This document shows positions 34,593 to 45,987 of a stretch of 64,000 nucleotides of DNA, piece by piece. A program made the translations under genes and the position numbers. Position 1 is the first letter of the stretch. Each line of letters starts with the position of its first letter. Origin of the DNA: Turnera subulata (taxonomy: Eukaryota; Streptophyta; Magnoliopsida; Malpighiales; Passifloraceae); the NCBI GenBank assembly GCA_028386065.3, contig JAKUCV010004254.1, positions 59,109 to 123,108 of the forward strand. The letters are read 5' to 3'. Under the pieces are notes generated by a model. The model saw only the letters and a list, made by a program, of their open reading frames with translations. It was not told the origin of the DNA and searched no databases.

Positions 34593-34715
34593 CTTCGTTA
34601 GCATGATCACGATAAAATTATTTTCAGCGATTTTATTTTCATCCATTGTCGTGTCATCTTTGAGTACTTTCCCTTGATGAATAAGCATCTGTTGTGCGGC
34701 AGGGTAAACAGCTGC
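34593..34715 (-). pseudogene. RAD23: RAD23 ubiquitin-like domain exon fragment
   Basis: On the minus strand, [19 protein letters not shown], then [16 protein letters not shown], is the second half of the ubiquitin-like domain of plant RAD23 proteins, which shuttle ubiquitinated cargo to the proteasome. A canonical donor (GAAG|GTGAG) follows at plus 34592. It lies only about 60 bp from the GAUT fragment and on the opposite strand. No other RAD23 exon (UBA or XPC-binding) was seen. Confidence 0.85.
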
Positions 34716-34951
34716 GACTTGATATTTATATCTCACTAATTTTTGTTATTGCTGTTATTTTTGTGTTTGTTGGATTGGTGGTCATGGCTCTAATTGGTCG
34801 GTCATGGTCACGCTCCACGTTCCAGGGATTTGAGCAAATGACGCGTCTTTCGCCTGCCCAAAGAGTAGGTATTGATAGGAACAGCATCTTTTCTGCAGTT
34901 CCACCACTCTATCCTCAAGCACCCCCGCCTCCTCCACCACGGAAGCCTTGA
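34708..34951 (+). pseudogene. Unrecognised membrane-protein last exon
   Basis: An open stretch has one hydrophobic segment ([20 protein letters not shown]), a short Arg-containing loop, then a Pro-rich C-terminus (YPQAPPPPPPRKP) and a stop at 34949-34951. A possible acceptor (gcggCAG) precedes it. I do not recognise the family. It overlaps the upstream edge of the RAD23 fragment on the other strand, so the junction between the two lies near 34710. Confidence 0.4.
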
Positions 34952-36369
34952 ACTAGCAATGAAATGACTTGACAGATATGAGTCCTTGTGGACTTCTACT
35001 CTGTTTCTAAAGCTTTGAGCCCCTGTGACTTCTACTCTGTTCCTATTTGGGCTCTCGTGCTCAAGTAAACTTCTGCGGCTTCGTAAATTTCATTGGTGAC
35101 GCAACGATTTGACTCGTTGATGATGAGGGTTAATTCGTCCGGAGATCCCTCAGTTGATTTGTTACTTGGGCCACAAATCCTAACGTATAGCTGAAACCAA
35201 TGAGCCTATCTAAATTTTATGGCCTCCTGTTGTTTTTATTTGAATTGAAAGGAACAGGAGTTCGACCTGCATTTGTTTTATCCTCAAAATTTGGCCTTGC
35301 ATAATCAATTTCTATGTAAGACTTGGATAGAGAGAAATACTCCATTACGTTTTATGTTCTGATGGAATGATTCTGATGCAACGTCATTTTATTTGTTCAG
35401 GTGTGGCAAAATTATACATGCTCAGTAGCTCCATCTAGGAAGGGAAAAATGAACAAGATAGACTCACCAGGAGTTTCTCGGCTAGAGGTGGTCAACTGGA
35501 AGTCTCCTCTGGCCTAATCTCTGGAGGGCAGCAACAAGGGGGTCCTCTACAAACACATGAAACTCTGTCTTCTAGAGGGGTATGGGGTCAAAGTATAAGT
35601 AGGATTACAACTCGAAAGATCTCAAGTTCCCAGGTTTCCATCTAATGCTGTATCTGGTAATATGATGGCGGAAGTTCCATTGCAGCAATCTGCAGTGTCA
35701 TCCCTTGGATCAAGTAAGGAACAAGTGATATGTCAAAATAAAAGAGAAACCATAATTATTTCTAAAGATATTTCAAACGTTGTTGAATGATATCCCTGCT
35801 ATTCTGCCACTAAATGACACATGAAGATATACCATCAGGTTTGTTTAAGGGTGTCACGGACATCCTCATGTTCCCTCTTGTTTCTATTTATTTCTCTGGG
35901 AAATCTGGGAAATAAAACCCAGTAATGAAATAATGAACTGAATCAATTAATCATTCAATCACCTTAATCACTCCACTCAATCAATTAGTTAAACATTCTC
36001 CATTAAAAACCATCAATTAAAGCCTGCAAACTACAATTTGTTAGTATTGCTAATTCTTGCATGTGCTAGAGAGAACTCTTACCTGTCGTATAATCTTGAT
36101 CAAGTGATTTTATATGGAAAAAAAACAAGTTGTTACTCAAAATGATTGGTTTGGTTTAACGAAAAAATTTCTTGTTTAGGTTTTTAAAGGAAAACTTTGT
36201 TATAAAATCCTATTAACTTCTTGATTTTATCAAATGAGCATAGATGTACTCCAAAAAGTCTAGTCCACATAATATATGAACTAATTAATAAGGTTGGTTA
36301 TATTCACAGCATAAGCAAACCATATGCAAATCCATATTGACCTTAAAGAGTAATGCAATTGATACATAC
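34952..36369. other. Mostly noncoding, with one coding-like remnant
   Basis: 34970-35060 has a short duplication (gacttctactctgtt twice). Between about 35455 and 35790 on the plus strand, Ser/Gly/Gln-rich open stretches in two frames (SSGLISGGQQQGGPLQ, then MMAEVPLQQSAVSSLGSSKE) look like a frameshifted coding remnant of unknown origin. The remainder is AT-rich with nothing recognised. Confidence 0.35.
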
Positions 36370-36537
36370 TTATTGTTCACTTTGGCCACAAGTCGCTCCT
36401 TATTCACTCCAGTCGCAAAATCTCTAGAGGAACTAACTTTTTCTGGTTCAGTCTTGCCAACAGCTCGGACAGTTGGGGTGGCTCGAGATGAGGCACCTTC
36501 TAACCTGATAGTCCCAGTCACATTAAAAGATCCACAC
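36370..36537 (-). pseudogene. Unrecognised single exon with splice sites
   Basis: On the minus strand a 168-bp open stretch lies between an acceptor (CTCAG|G) and a donor (AA|GTATGT). It reads FNVTGTIRLEGASSRATPTV and then a Lys/Glu/Ser-rich part. The splice sites suggest a real exon from a host gene. I cannot name the family. Confidence 0.4.
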
Positions 36538-36641
36538 CTGAGATTCGGACGGGGTTAATGACAACACAACTTGTAGTAATATAAATATCATAAAAATACT
36601 CAAATTCCTAGCTCAATTTATAAGTCTGTCCCTTTCTCTTA

Positions 36642-36830
36642 TACTCCCTCCGTTTCATATTAATTGTCGTTTAAGGTTTTGGCACAAAGATTAAGAAACT
36701 ATTCATAAACTTTAATTCTAATAAAAATTATGATAAAAAAATTAAATTAATCATTTCATTAATTATTTATTTTTTCAATACTAAGTCTTATCACTGGGGA
36801 TAAATAAGGGAAAAAAATTTGACATGAAGT
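36642..36830. mobile_element. Stowaway-type MITE, left end only
   Basis: 'ACTCCCTCCGTTTCATATTA' followed by 'attgtcgtttaaggtttt' is the typical terminus of Stowaway (Tc1/mariner) miniature elements. No inverted partner end (aaacggagggag) is found downstream, so the right end is lost or diverged. Confidence 0.65.
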
Positions 36831-37783
36831 GAAGCTATATTTCGTGGCAACAAGGGATCCATCCAACAATGTTTTTGCACTATGTTCAACATTTTGGTCT
36901 TTGGGCCAATTTGGGAAAGGCTGGGATGTATGAAATTGGGAATGGATTTGATAGGCTTGTTGGAGGGAGGCGGTCCAAGCTGTACCTGCTTTTCTTCTCA
37001 AAATTTGTGACTAGTTCAATCGAATTCGGTTTTTTCACCAAGCCAATTGAATCCTCTGTTGAGTAATCCTGTATGAATTAGTCCTTTCTATTGATCAATA
37101 GCCATCAGGATTTGTCAAAGGCTGTTTTATGTTTCAGGAAGATTCAAACGCATCCATATTGATGAGTTGAATTAACTAATTAAGTATGTATATAAACATG
37201 AAATTGACAGAATCACAGTGATTAAAATCTACATGAAAATCATATATTCCCAAGGTTGCAATCATATCAAAGTTTGAATTAAACTCATTTCCTGTCCACC
37301 ATAATTTAGCTTACACACTCATATCACTTAATTTCCAGATAGATTTTAATAAGTCACCTTTAAAAGCGTGATCAAGGCCTATTAACTACCTCCATATCAC
37401 TTAATTATTGTGTGGAAATTTTACAAAAAGAAAAAGGCCATTGTAATTGTAGCCCAAGCAGACAATCCCTGATATTCAACTCCCACAGCCCTAATACTAA
37501 AATCAACCAAACAATTCCCACACTCATCATCCCAAACAAACAAGCTTGCTTTGACAAAGGTTGGTCCAGGTCTTCACTTTATTAAAAGCGATTCAATATA
37601 TAAATAAAATGAAATCATAGTACGGCATGTTGTTTTGTTCTGTGTTCTTTTTTTTTTTTTTGAACTGGTTTTGTTTTGTGTTCATTTCCTTGTCCATTAT
37701 GAGATTTTTAGAATTCGACGCAAGCGTGACTTAAGTTCGGATGAAAACGAATGATTAAAGCAAATTAGGCAATAGAGCCTTAC

Positions 37784-38155
37784 TGGATCAATTTTTAAGA
37801 AATGAAGAACCTTCTGCGTATCATGTTCATCCATTGCTCTACCAATCAACGCATGCCGATTCCTCTGGATGAGAAACACAGCTACCTGCATAGGTAATTC
37901 AATTTGATCAGACTTATCTAAAAGAGATTACGAGAAGGCAATCTAGCACTCAAATGTTATAGCATATATGAAATTGTTTCAAAGTAAAAATTGACAAGTG
38001 CCATATATGACATATCCCAAGCAAGCTACCGACTACAATGGAACCGATAGGATCATAAATAGCATTTCCTGTGGTATTCACAGCAACCAACGAAGCTGCA
38101 GCAATAGCAAGTCCAGTTACTGCAGCACCATCCTGTATTGGATCATTTGTCAGCA
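37784..38155 (-). pseudogene. MTPC4: Metal tolerance protein C4-like (cation diffusion facilitator) fragment
   Basis: Two minus-strand exons are visible. The first (about 38155-38013) reads DPIQDGAAVTGLAIAAASLV, then AIYDPIGSIVVGSLLG. The second (37885-37784) reads VAVFLIQRNRHALIGRAMDE and HDTQKVLHFLKIDP, with acceptor ATGCAG|G and donor CCA|GTAAGG. Both match a continuous part of plant MTPC4-type CDF transporters, which move divalent metals across membranes. The remaining exons are absent. Both exons are open. Confidence 0.82.
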
Positions 38156-38378
38156 AAGACAGCCATTGAAAAATAACATTAGCAAAATAACGCTCTTAAT
38201 GGAGTCATTGAAAGAGGTGCATTCAACAGTTTCTGTGCCTCAGATCAAGAGACTAACTTAAGAGCTCGTTGATTAGATCAAATGAGAATAGCATACCCAA
38301 GATATAAAAAGGTGAAACCAGAAAACTAAGCCAGTAAAAATACTGTCCAATGAATATGGATGTTGGTCATGTTCCACT

Positions 38379-38555
38379 GGATATGGATACCCGCCAATGC
38401 AACAACCACAAAAGAAGAGGGGCAAATTAGGGATGGGCTTGGGGGCTGGGTTGATAGGAGGAGCAATTGGTGGGCTTTTGATTGGAGATATGATATCGGA
38501 TGTCGCAGAAGAAGCTTCTTTTGATGGGTGCTTGGAAGATGTTTTCGATTATTGA
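38379..38555 (+). pseudogene. SRC2-like C2-domain protein, C-terminal fragment
   Basis: An open stretch of 58 codons and a stop reads GYGYPPMQQPQKKRGKLG, then GLGAGLIGGAIGGLLIGDMI, then an acidic tail. This is the conserved Gly-rich membrane-associated C-terminus of SRC2-like proteins (cold/defence-related, N-terminal C2 domain). The C2 domain itself is missing. Confidence 0.75.
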
Positions 38556-38647
38556 GATTTTAATCGCTCCATCTTTTTTGGTTTATTTGGTTGGCCCGGT
38601 GGAAAAAAAAAACAATGTGACATTACTGACATGGGATGATGACAACG

Positions 38648-39223
38648 CTAAGATTTGGGTTCTCTTGCTTGACATATCATCCCATGAAAAAGTAATGCTG
38701 AAGGATCATAAGCTAAGCATACACCAGACAACTCCTCTATGGGAGGACATGATCTGTATTGCTTGGTATTAGGATTGTAAACATAGCAAAGCTCAAAACG
38801 ATCATAGAAATCTTTAGGCTTCCTACACAGTAACAGTCCGTTACTTGATCCAACAATATCGGCCCCTAATGGTTCGTCCACAAAAGTTAGGCTCCTGATC
38901 AAGGGGGCTTCAGTAGCCTGGTGATTATTGAAATTGATTGAGGGTGACACAAACACGTGTTCTGGTTCAATAGCCCAGCAACCCTTACGGTGTGTATGCA
39001 ATATAAGGGCACGGGGAGGTGGAAAGAGATGGGATATCAGCGAATTCCAGTGCTTGGATACGCACCTGAACTTGCCTAGAGTTTTGGCGGATAGATGGGT
39101 CAGGATTTTAGTCAAGACATCCTCGTTGTACCCTATTATCTCTGCTGCAGATTGGCAGATTGGTTGTTTCCTAAGAGAAGGAGAAGGAGAAGGAGAGATC
39201 TCTAGGGTACTGGCAGGCTGCAT
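38648..39223 (-). pseudogene. F-box protein, N-terminal 191 residues
   Basis: ATG at 39223 (minus) opens a clean frame. The F-box is at about residues 30-75 (DVLTKILTHLSAKTLGKFRC then VSKHWNSLISHLF), which would bind SKP1 in an SCF ubiquitin ligase. The start of an F-box-associated repeat region follows (LIRSLTFVDEPLGADIVGSS, NGLLLCRKP, YVYNPNTKQYRSCPP). Such proteins are usually 350-400 residues, so about half is missing; it could still make a short protein. It overlaps no intact neighbour and lies close to the SRC2-like piece on the other strand. Confidence 0.8.
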
Positions 39224-39514
39224 GTTAGATGGGATTTATTATTATGTGATGTTTTACGTTTAGGTCAAAATTGAACAACCAATCACTGTTGGAGTGGAAG
39301 GGACAGATAGATTCTTTTAATATGGAGTGTCTCATTCGAGAAGAAATTTATCTTATCGTTGTTGAGGCAGCGAAAGGAGCTAGTAACACTTACGGGGATA
39401 TCCAAGCTCGAGAACACCTCAGAATCTCAGAAGATTTCGTTTATGCCAGTGAATTGCATAGAAATCTGGAGTCTGATGATCAGAGTATTTTGTTTCAAAA
39501 AGCAGAGTGTCGTC

Positions 39515-39745
39515 GCAATCCGAGAGGATCAAGAAACTTGAAAATCTCACAAAAGACTATGAGGCAGTCATTGGCATTGAAACTCATGTGCAGCTCTCCA
39601 CGTTGACCAAGGCCTTTTGTAGCTGCCCATACGACTATGGGGCTCAACCAAACACAACTGTCTGCCCCATATGCATGGGTTTGCCTGGTGCATTGCCTGT
39701 TATGAACTCGACAGTAGTGGGCTTTCCCTGGTTAGATCACTTCAA
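39515..39745 (+). pseudogene. GATB: GatB (Glu-tRNA amidotransferase subunit B) fragment
   Basis: [20 protein letters not shown], then [20 protein letters not shown] and [18 protein letters not shown], is the conserved N-terminus of organellar GatB, which helps convert Glu-tRNA(Gln) to Gln-tRNA(Gln) in plastids and mitochondria. Its four Cys are present. Homology ends at about 39745; the rest of the protein is absent. The upstream 39270-39500 is coding-like but unrecognised. Confidence 0.88.
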
Positions 39746-39866
39746 TCAAAAGATATCTGTCAAGATCCCAAGGGATATTTGCTGCTCATTTACTTAAAAC
39801 TATGACCCCTTATACAGTTTATTTGTGGTTCTTGAATTGCTCATTTTCTATACCTTTCTTCTTCAG

Positions 39867-39932
39867 GTTCATGTTGCAGCACGGAGGGTGTGCCTTCTAG
39901 CAGATGAAATGGGACTGGGGAAAACATTACAG
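39867..39932 (+). pseudogene. SNF2-family helicase, ATP-binding exon fragment
   Basis: A 22-codon exon starts at an AG acceptor (cttcag|gtt) and holds VHVAARRVCLLADEMGLGKTLQ, the motif I (Walker A) of SNF2-type ATPases. The next bases are GCAAAT rather than GT, so the donor is either a GC type or lost. No other helicase motif follows. Confidence 0.7.
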
Positions 39933-40905
39933 GCAAATTTTTTTCATTTCCTATTACATTACTTTTCTATGTGCTTCCTTGACCTTCTCTGCTGGCGTAT
40001 TCTCCCTGTTGAACCATTAAAAGATGTAAATTTTTCTGACAGTCAAAACTGGAGCAAATACGTGCTATTTGATTAAAGAAAGAATACTATCTCGGATGAA
40101 TCAATACTTTCCTCTTAACTATGAATGACAACAAATTGTGCTAACTTGTTAGCTGTCTCACAACAATACTCCATGAAGCATAATAGACCTAAACGAAAAG
40201 CACATCAAAATTTATTATTCTATTGGATTAGCTATTTGAGAAGTTATTTTAATCATTAAAAAAGATTTTTATTATAATAATGGCTTATCATGTGTATTTA
40301 AGACACAAGATAGGAAAAAAAAATTATTTTATTTTAAAAAAATAGGTTATAGAAAATTAATTCACAAAATAACAAAAAAAATATTCAGGAAAAAGGTATT
40401 TTTGGACATACATCCATCAACTTATGGCGCCATATTCTAAACAGAAAGAAAACATTATGCCACGTTAATCTTTAAAATTTGCATTTAGGGAAATTAATTA
40501 GAAACAGTGAAGACAATCATATGTGAAATGCATTTTTCTTCTTCTAACGTGAGCATTCTTTTAATAAGTTATCTTTCATTGCACAACCCATCAGCTCATG
40601 CCAGGAATCAAATGAACTCACTAGCCACTTTGCCTGTATCTATGCCACCAGTTACCATGGAAGACTGGAACCTTCATTCATTGAATCACTCTCCTTGTTG
40701 CGCTTATTCATGCCAATCCAAATGTCAAACTCCTTAAACCTCCACGAAAACAAATCACTGTCTTTCTACTTTGACATTAACCTGCACAATATACCCAACT
40801 TCCAGGGCATGATCATCACATTTCACCTCCTTTCCTCTGCCACCACTCTCCTCCATATGGCTATCTCTTCACTTCTCTTCACCACCCACCCTCCTCTCCT
40901 TTCCA
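39933..40905. other. Mostly AT-rich, no clear gene
   Basis: 40230-40500 is AT-rich. 40560-40905 has coding-like composition with short frames but no recognised family. It may be flank captured with the CHX fragment. Confidence 0.3.
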
Positions 40906-41088
40906 CTAAGCCTTTCCTTTATCGGAAATGTGCTCGTGGGGGTGGTCACGGGTGAGATATATGACCAAAAAATATAAACCCGTCCCGGCGATAAGGGAAA
41001 ACACAATTCCGGCAGCCACATTGCACATCACTTTCTTCTCGAGACTGCGTAAACTGGTTAAATCCATCTCTAATCCGACAAAGAACAT
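40906..41088 (-). pseudogene. Cation/H+ antiporter (CHX) fragment
   Basis: The minus-strand frame begins FFVGLEMDLTSLRSLEKKV and continues with a membrane helix (NVAAGIVFSLIAGTGLYFLV). FxGLExD is the conserved motif of CHX/CPA2 antiporters. The piece ends at plus 41088, exactly where the truncated copia LTR begins, so the copia fragment and this fragment share a breakpoint. Confidence 0.65.
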
Positions 41089-41165
41089 ATAATAAATGAG
41101 ATGTATTGTGTGCTTTCCTAAATAACCAACGTCTCCTCCTCTGTTTTTCTTCTGGTTTCTCTACG

Positions 41166-41275
41166 AAAGAGATGCGCTGCGCTACCCAGCGCGTAACCGC
41201 TGCGCACCTCTACCTCTTTTCTGATTATGCCATTACCAATCGTGGGTAACCCTCGGGCCGGCTGCCCCTAACCTA
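41166..41275. other. 110-bp GC-rich block present only in the 5' LTR
   Basis: It separates 'tttctctac' from 'aagtccttattc', which are adjacent in the 3' LTR (about 45676-45690). It contains 'gcgctgcgctacccagcgcg'. No clear target duplication was seen. Confidence 0.6.
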
Positions 41276-41480
41276 ATAAGTCCTTATTCTTTTTCTTGTT
41301 TTGCATAACTAAATATTCATATAAACCTTTCTTAAATACACCCTTACTATAATTTTTTCTTTTAATTAGTAGCGGAGACCATAAACCACAAAAACAAAAT
41401 ACCCAAAATCTCTTTCAAAATATACCCATAAACTCACCTTCCATTATAACTTTAAAAAGTCCCAACTTCTCAATCCTTCA

Positions 41481-44400
41481 ATGATGTCAAGGAATTTCAT
41501 AGTACCAACACCACCTGTGTTCGTAGGTGAAAATTTCCAAACATGGGCTGTGAAAATGAAGGCTTATCTTCAAGTTTATGGCTTGTGGGAGGTTGTTGAT
41601 GTTGGTGTAAATCCAACCCCACTCTCAGAAGAAGTCACTATAAATCAAATCAAGCAACACAATGAAGAAATTACAAAAGGTTATCAAGCCTTGTCTGCAA
41701 TTTTTTTGTTGATGTCAGAAGAAATTTTTACAAGAATTATGGCTTGTCAAAGTGTCAAAGAAGCTTAGGATAAGTTGAAGGTGGAGTTTTTCGGAAGCCA
41801 AAAATCAAGGCAGATGCAAGTCCTCAATCTCAGACGCAAATTTGAGTTTTTGAAGATGGAGGAGGCTGAGTCACTCAAATAATTTGCTGATAGGTTGATG
41901 AAGAATGTCAACCAAATCGGACTTTTGGGAGAAGATCTCCCAAATAAAAGGATAGTTGAGAAAGTGTTGGTGAGTCTTCCAGAGAGGTTGGAATAAAAAA
42001 TCTCCTCACTGGAAGAATCAAAAAATTTGTCTGAAATAACATTGCAAGAGCTTGTTCATTCTTTACAAGCTCAAGAACAAAGGAGAGTACTCAGGTAAGG
42101 AATTCAAGCAGAGGGAGCTATGAATGTTAAACACAAAAACAAGCATCAGTTCAGCACTAACAATCAAAAGCAAGCTACGGAGAAGAAGGGAAAGCAGAAG
42201 AAGTACAAAGGTGACACCAAATTTGGTCAGAAAAAACAATTCCCAGCTTGTTCTTTCTGCAAGAAAATAAATCATGCGGAGAAGTATTGTTGGTTCAGAC
42301 CTGATGCATATTGCAAAAAGACAGGCCATGTTGATAAAGTATGTTAGCTCAAGAAGCAGCAGAAGGATCAACAGGCTCAATGTGTTGAAAACAAGAAAGA
42401 TGAAGCGCGAGAAGAACAACTATTTGTTGCATCATGCTATACAACAGCAAGAAGCAGTGATTGGCTTATTGACAGTGGCGGCACACATCATATGACCATA
42501 AAATTGTTGCTTTTTCAAACTTGGATGAGTCTTATCTCTCTAAGGTCAGGATTGGGAATGGAGACTACATCGACGTCAAAGGCAAAGGTACTGTTGCAGT
42601 TGAGACTCCATCAGGTACCAAATTTATTTCGAAAATTTTATATGTTCCCAAGCTTGATCAAAATTTATTGAGTGTGGGCCAATTACTAGAGAAAAATTAT
42701 TCATTGATATTTAAAGATAATGCATGCACTATATATGATGCTGCAAACAACAAGCTATTTTCTATTGGCATGACGGATAAAAGTTTCTCATTAAATTTGA
42801 GGAACAATAATGCTCATTCATATGCAAGTACAGTTGAGATGACCTCTCTTTGGCATAAAAGATTAGGTCATGTCAATTAGACTTCCTTAAAAAATCTTCA
42901 TGCTAAGGAAATAGTGCATAATATGTCTGCTATTAGAGAATGCTCTGCTGTTTGTGAGGTTTGTCAACAGGAAAAGCAATCAAAGTTTCCATTTCCGGTC
43001 AACAAAGCTTGGAGAGCCTCAGAAAAATTACAATTAGTCCATACAAATATTTGTGGACCAATGAAAGTACCTTCTTTGGGAGGTTGCATGTACTTTATTC
43101 TTTTTATAGATGATTTTTCAAGAATGCGTTGGGTTTATTTCTTGAAGTAAAAATCTGAGGTGTTTGAAGTGTTCCAAAAATTTCAAACTTTGATAGAAAA
43201 TCAGAGTGGCTACTCTATAAAGGTCCTAAGGTCAGATAATGGAACTGAATACTCTTCACAAAATTTTAACAAAATGGAGGTTATACTCCACAGCAAAATG
43301 GAGTTAGTGAAAGAAAAAATAGAACAGTCATGGAGATGGCTAGGTGTCTTTTGTTTGAGAAACAGATGCCTAAGAGCTTTTGGGCAGAGGCGGTAAATAC
43401 TGCTGTTTATATTCAAAATAGGTTGCCTACAAAAGTTCTAAACAATAAAACTCCATTTGAGGCTTGGAATGGTTTCAAACCATCTGTGGAGCACTTGCGA
43501 GTATTTGGTTGCGTGTGTTACACATACATACCTGATGTCAAGTGGGACAAGCTAGAGCATAAGGCTGAAGTTGGAATCTTTATGGGATGTAGCTTTGTTG
43601 CTAAAGGATACAGAGTCTATAATCCTAAAACTGAGAAGATTATTGTTAGTAGGAATGTCAAGTTTAATGAAAATGCATCCTGGAATTGGCAAAATTCCAA
43701 GGATGATCATCAACCTTCTCAAGTCTTGTCCCAACAAATAAATCAAGAAGATGATGATTCTGAAGAAGTAGAGGAGGAAGAAGAAGAATCAGTTAGAGGC
43801 ACTAGAACTCTTGCTGATATATATATCAGAGATGTAATGTTGCTGTTCTAGAGCCCACAACCTATGAAGAAGCAAGTAAAATTTCTGGATGGAGAGATGC
43901 AATGCAGTAGGAGATGAATATGATATAAAAGAATCAGACTTGATGTTTGGTTGATAGGCCAAGTCACAAAAATGTCATTGGAGTTAAGTGGGTTTATAGA
44001 ACCAAGTTGAATGCAGATGGTTCTATGAATAAGATGAAGGCTAGGTTGGTTGTGAAAGGCTACTCTCAGCAATTTGGAGTAGACTTTACTGAAACATTTG
44101 CTCCAATGGCAAGGCTTGATACAATTAGGCTACTACTAGCCTTGGCTGCCTAAAAAGGCTGGAAAATCTTCCAATTAGACGTAAAATCAGCCTTTCTTAA
44201 TGGATTTCTTGATGAAGAGATTTTTGTTGAGCAGCCTCAAGATTTCATTGTCAAAGACAGTGAAGAGAAAGTCTACCTCCTGAAAAAGGCTCTATATGGC
44301 CTGAAACAAGCTCCTAGAGCCTAGTACATAAAGATAGATGAGTATCTAATCTAACTTGGCTTTTAAAGGAGCAAAAATGAAGCCACTCTATATGTAAAAA

Positions 44401-45435
44401 CAACAAAGTCAGATTTGTTGATTGTGTCCTTGTATGTGGATGACTTGCTAGTCACTAGAAATAATCCAAAGCTTGTGAAGCAATTCAAAATGGAGATGAG
44501 TAAAGTATTTGAGATGACTGATTTGGGCGAGATGGCATATTTTCTTGGCATGGAAATATGTCAAACTGAAGGAGGAGTCTTCATAAGCCAAAGGAAGTAT
44601 GCGTTGGAGATACTAAAGAAGTTTAAGATGCTTGAATGCAAGCCTGTCAGTACACCTTTGGCTTTGAATGAGAAGCTAAGTAAGGAAGATGGTTTTGAAA
44701 AAGCTGATGCTTCTCAATACAGAAGTTTGATAGGATGCCTCCTATACCTCACAGCAACCCGACAAGATATTATGTTTACTGCTAGCTTACTTTCTAGATT
44801 CATGCATGCTCCTAGTGAGTTACACTTCAAAGCAGCAAAACGGGTGCTAAGGTATATTAAAGGCACTGCTGACTACGGTATTTGGTTTCAGCAAAAACAA
44901 GAAATCAAGCTTCATGGATTTTCTAATAGCGACTGGGTTGGTTCTCATGATGATATGAAAAAGCACATCAGGGTATTTGTTTTCACTTGGTAGTGTTGTT
45001 TTCTCTTGGAATTCCAGGAAACAAGACATCGTTGCCCAGTCCACTGCAGGAGCAGAATATGTAGCAGCTGTCGCGGCTATCAACCAAGCAATTTGGTTGA
45101 GAAAAATATTGCAAGATCTCAAGCAAGATCAAGAAGAAGCTACTAAGATTATGGTAGACAACCAGTCTGCAATAGCAATATCCAAAAATCCAGTGTTTTA
45201 TGGCAGGAAAAAGCACATGAAGATCAAGTTTCACTTCATCAGAGAAGTGCAGCAAGCCAATGAAGTCAGTCTTATCCATTGCAATTCCGCAGATAATCTA
45301 GCTGATATTTTGACGAAAGCATTGCCCAAAGAAAATTTGAAAAGCTTAGAGATGCTTTGGGAATTTGCAACAAGAAATCAAGAAGGAGTGTTGATGTGTG
45401 ATTACTTACTAGAAGTTTCCATAATATTCTTGTAA
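41481..45435 (+). pseudogene. Copia gag-pol of the decayed element
   Basis: Broken into at least ten frames by stops and frameshifts. Seen in order: Gag UBN2 region (PPVFVGENFQTWAVKMKAYL, from 41481); knuckle [14 protein letters not shown] (about 42249); protease DSGGTHHM (about 42470); pre-integrase CEVCQQEKQSKFPF (about 42953); integrase DDFSRMRWVYF and LRSDNGTEYSS; RT LDVKSAFLNG (about 44178) and YVDDLLVT (44433-44456); RNase H (VFSWNSRKQDIVAQSTAGAEY, NSADNLADILTKALPK), ending at 45435. Several in-frame TAG/TAA codons replace conserved residues, so it cannot encode a working polyprotein. Confidence 0.88.
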
Positions 45436-45796
45436 AAATATCATGATATTGTAGTAATCTAGAAAGGTCCAGTGTAAAATCAAAACCAAAATATCAGGTT
45501 ACTTTAAATAATTATCTAGATATTAATATGTAAAGTTGTGGTTGCATTAGGATAAAAACAAAAAACAAAGTCAGTTGATGTATCCTATAAATAAGCTAAG
45601 TTAATGAGATGTATTGTGTGCTTTCCTAAATAACCAACGTCTGCTCCTCTGTTTCTACTCTATTTTTCCTCTGCTTTCTCTACAAGTCCTTATTCTTTTT
45701 CTTATTTTGCATAACTAAACATTCTCATAAATCTTTCTCAAATACACCTTATTAGAATTTTTTCCTTCAATGTCTCTATGGCCTGTGTCTGAGCTG

Positions 45797-45895
45797 TTAG
45801 ACGAAGAAACATTGCAACCCACTCTTGGGTTCCCATTACAGACTGTTGGACGGAGAAACATTGCAACCCACTCTTGGGTTCCCATTACAGAAGCA
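45797..45895. repeat. Tandem duplication of about 50 bp
   Basis: 'gaaacattgcaacccactct' plus 'tgggttcccattacag' occurs twice in a row just outside the copia 3' LTR. The two units are almost identical. Confidence 0.85.
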
Positions 45896-45987
45896 CCAAG
45901 CCCAATATTCCTGATGAAATTTTGACAAAAGCTTTCAAAGTTACAGAGCAAGAAATCGTGAGGATCCGCAGAAACCTTGGAGGTTAA
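45889..45987 (+). pseudogene. Possible cupin/seed-globulin-type C-terminal fragment
   Basis: An open 32-codon tail ends in a stop and reads KPNIPDEILTKAFKVTEQEI then VRIRRNLGG. The pattern 'P-x-E/D-I/V-L-x-x-A-F-x-V' followed by a basic end resembles the last helix of plant cupin storage-type proteins. It is too short to be sure. Confidence 0.35.

Larger units (their letters stand above)
41089..45769 (+). mobile_element. Ty1/copia element, 5' LTR truncated, decayed
   Basis: The 3' LTR is 45389-45769 (TGTTGATG...TTCA, 381 bp). The 5' LTR (41089-41364) matches only its last part, lacking about 208 bp, and carries an extra block at about 41166-41275. A primer site variant (TTAGTAGCGGAGAC) starts at 41366. 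The gag-pol order is gag, protease, integrase, RT, RNase H, so copia. Because the left end is missing no target duplication can be read. Confidence 0.85.

Noticed and set aside
36869..37066. 65-codon plus-strand frame
   Set aside because: No domain, no splice or start context; nothing to support it.
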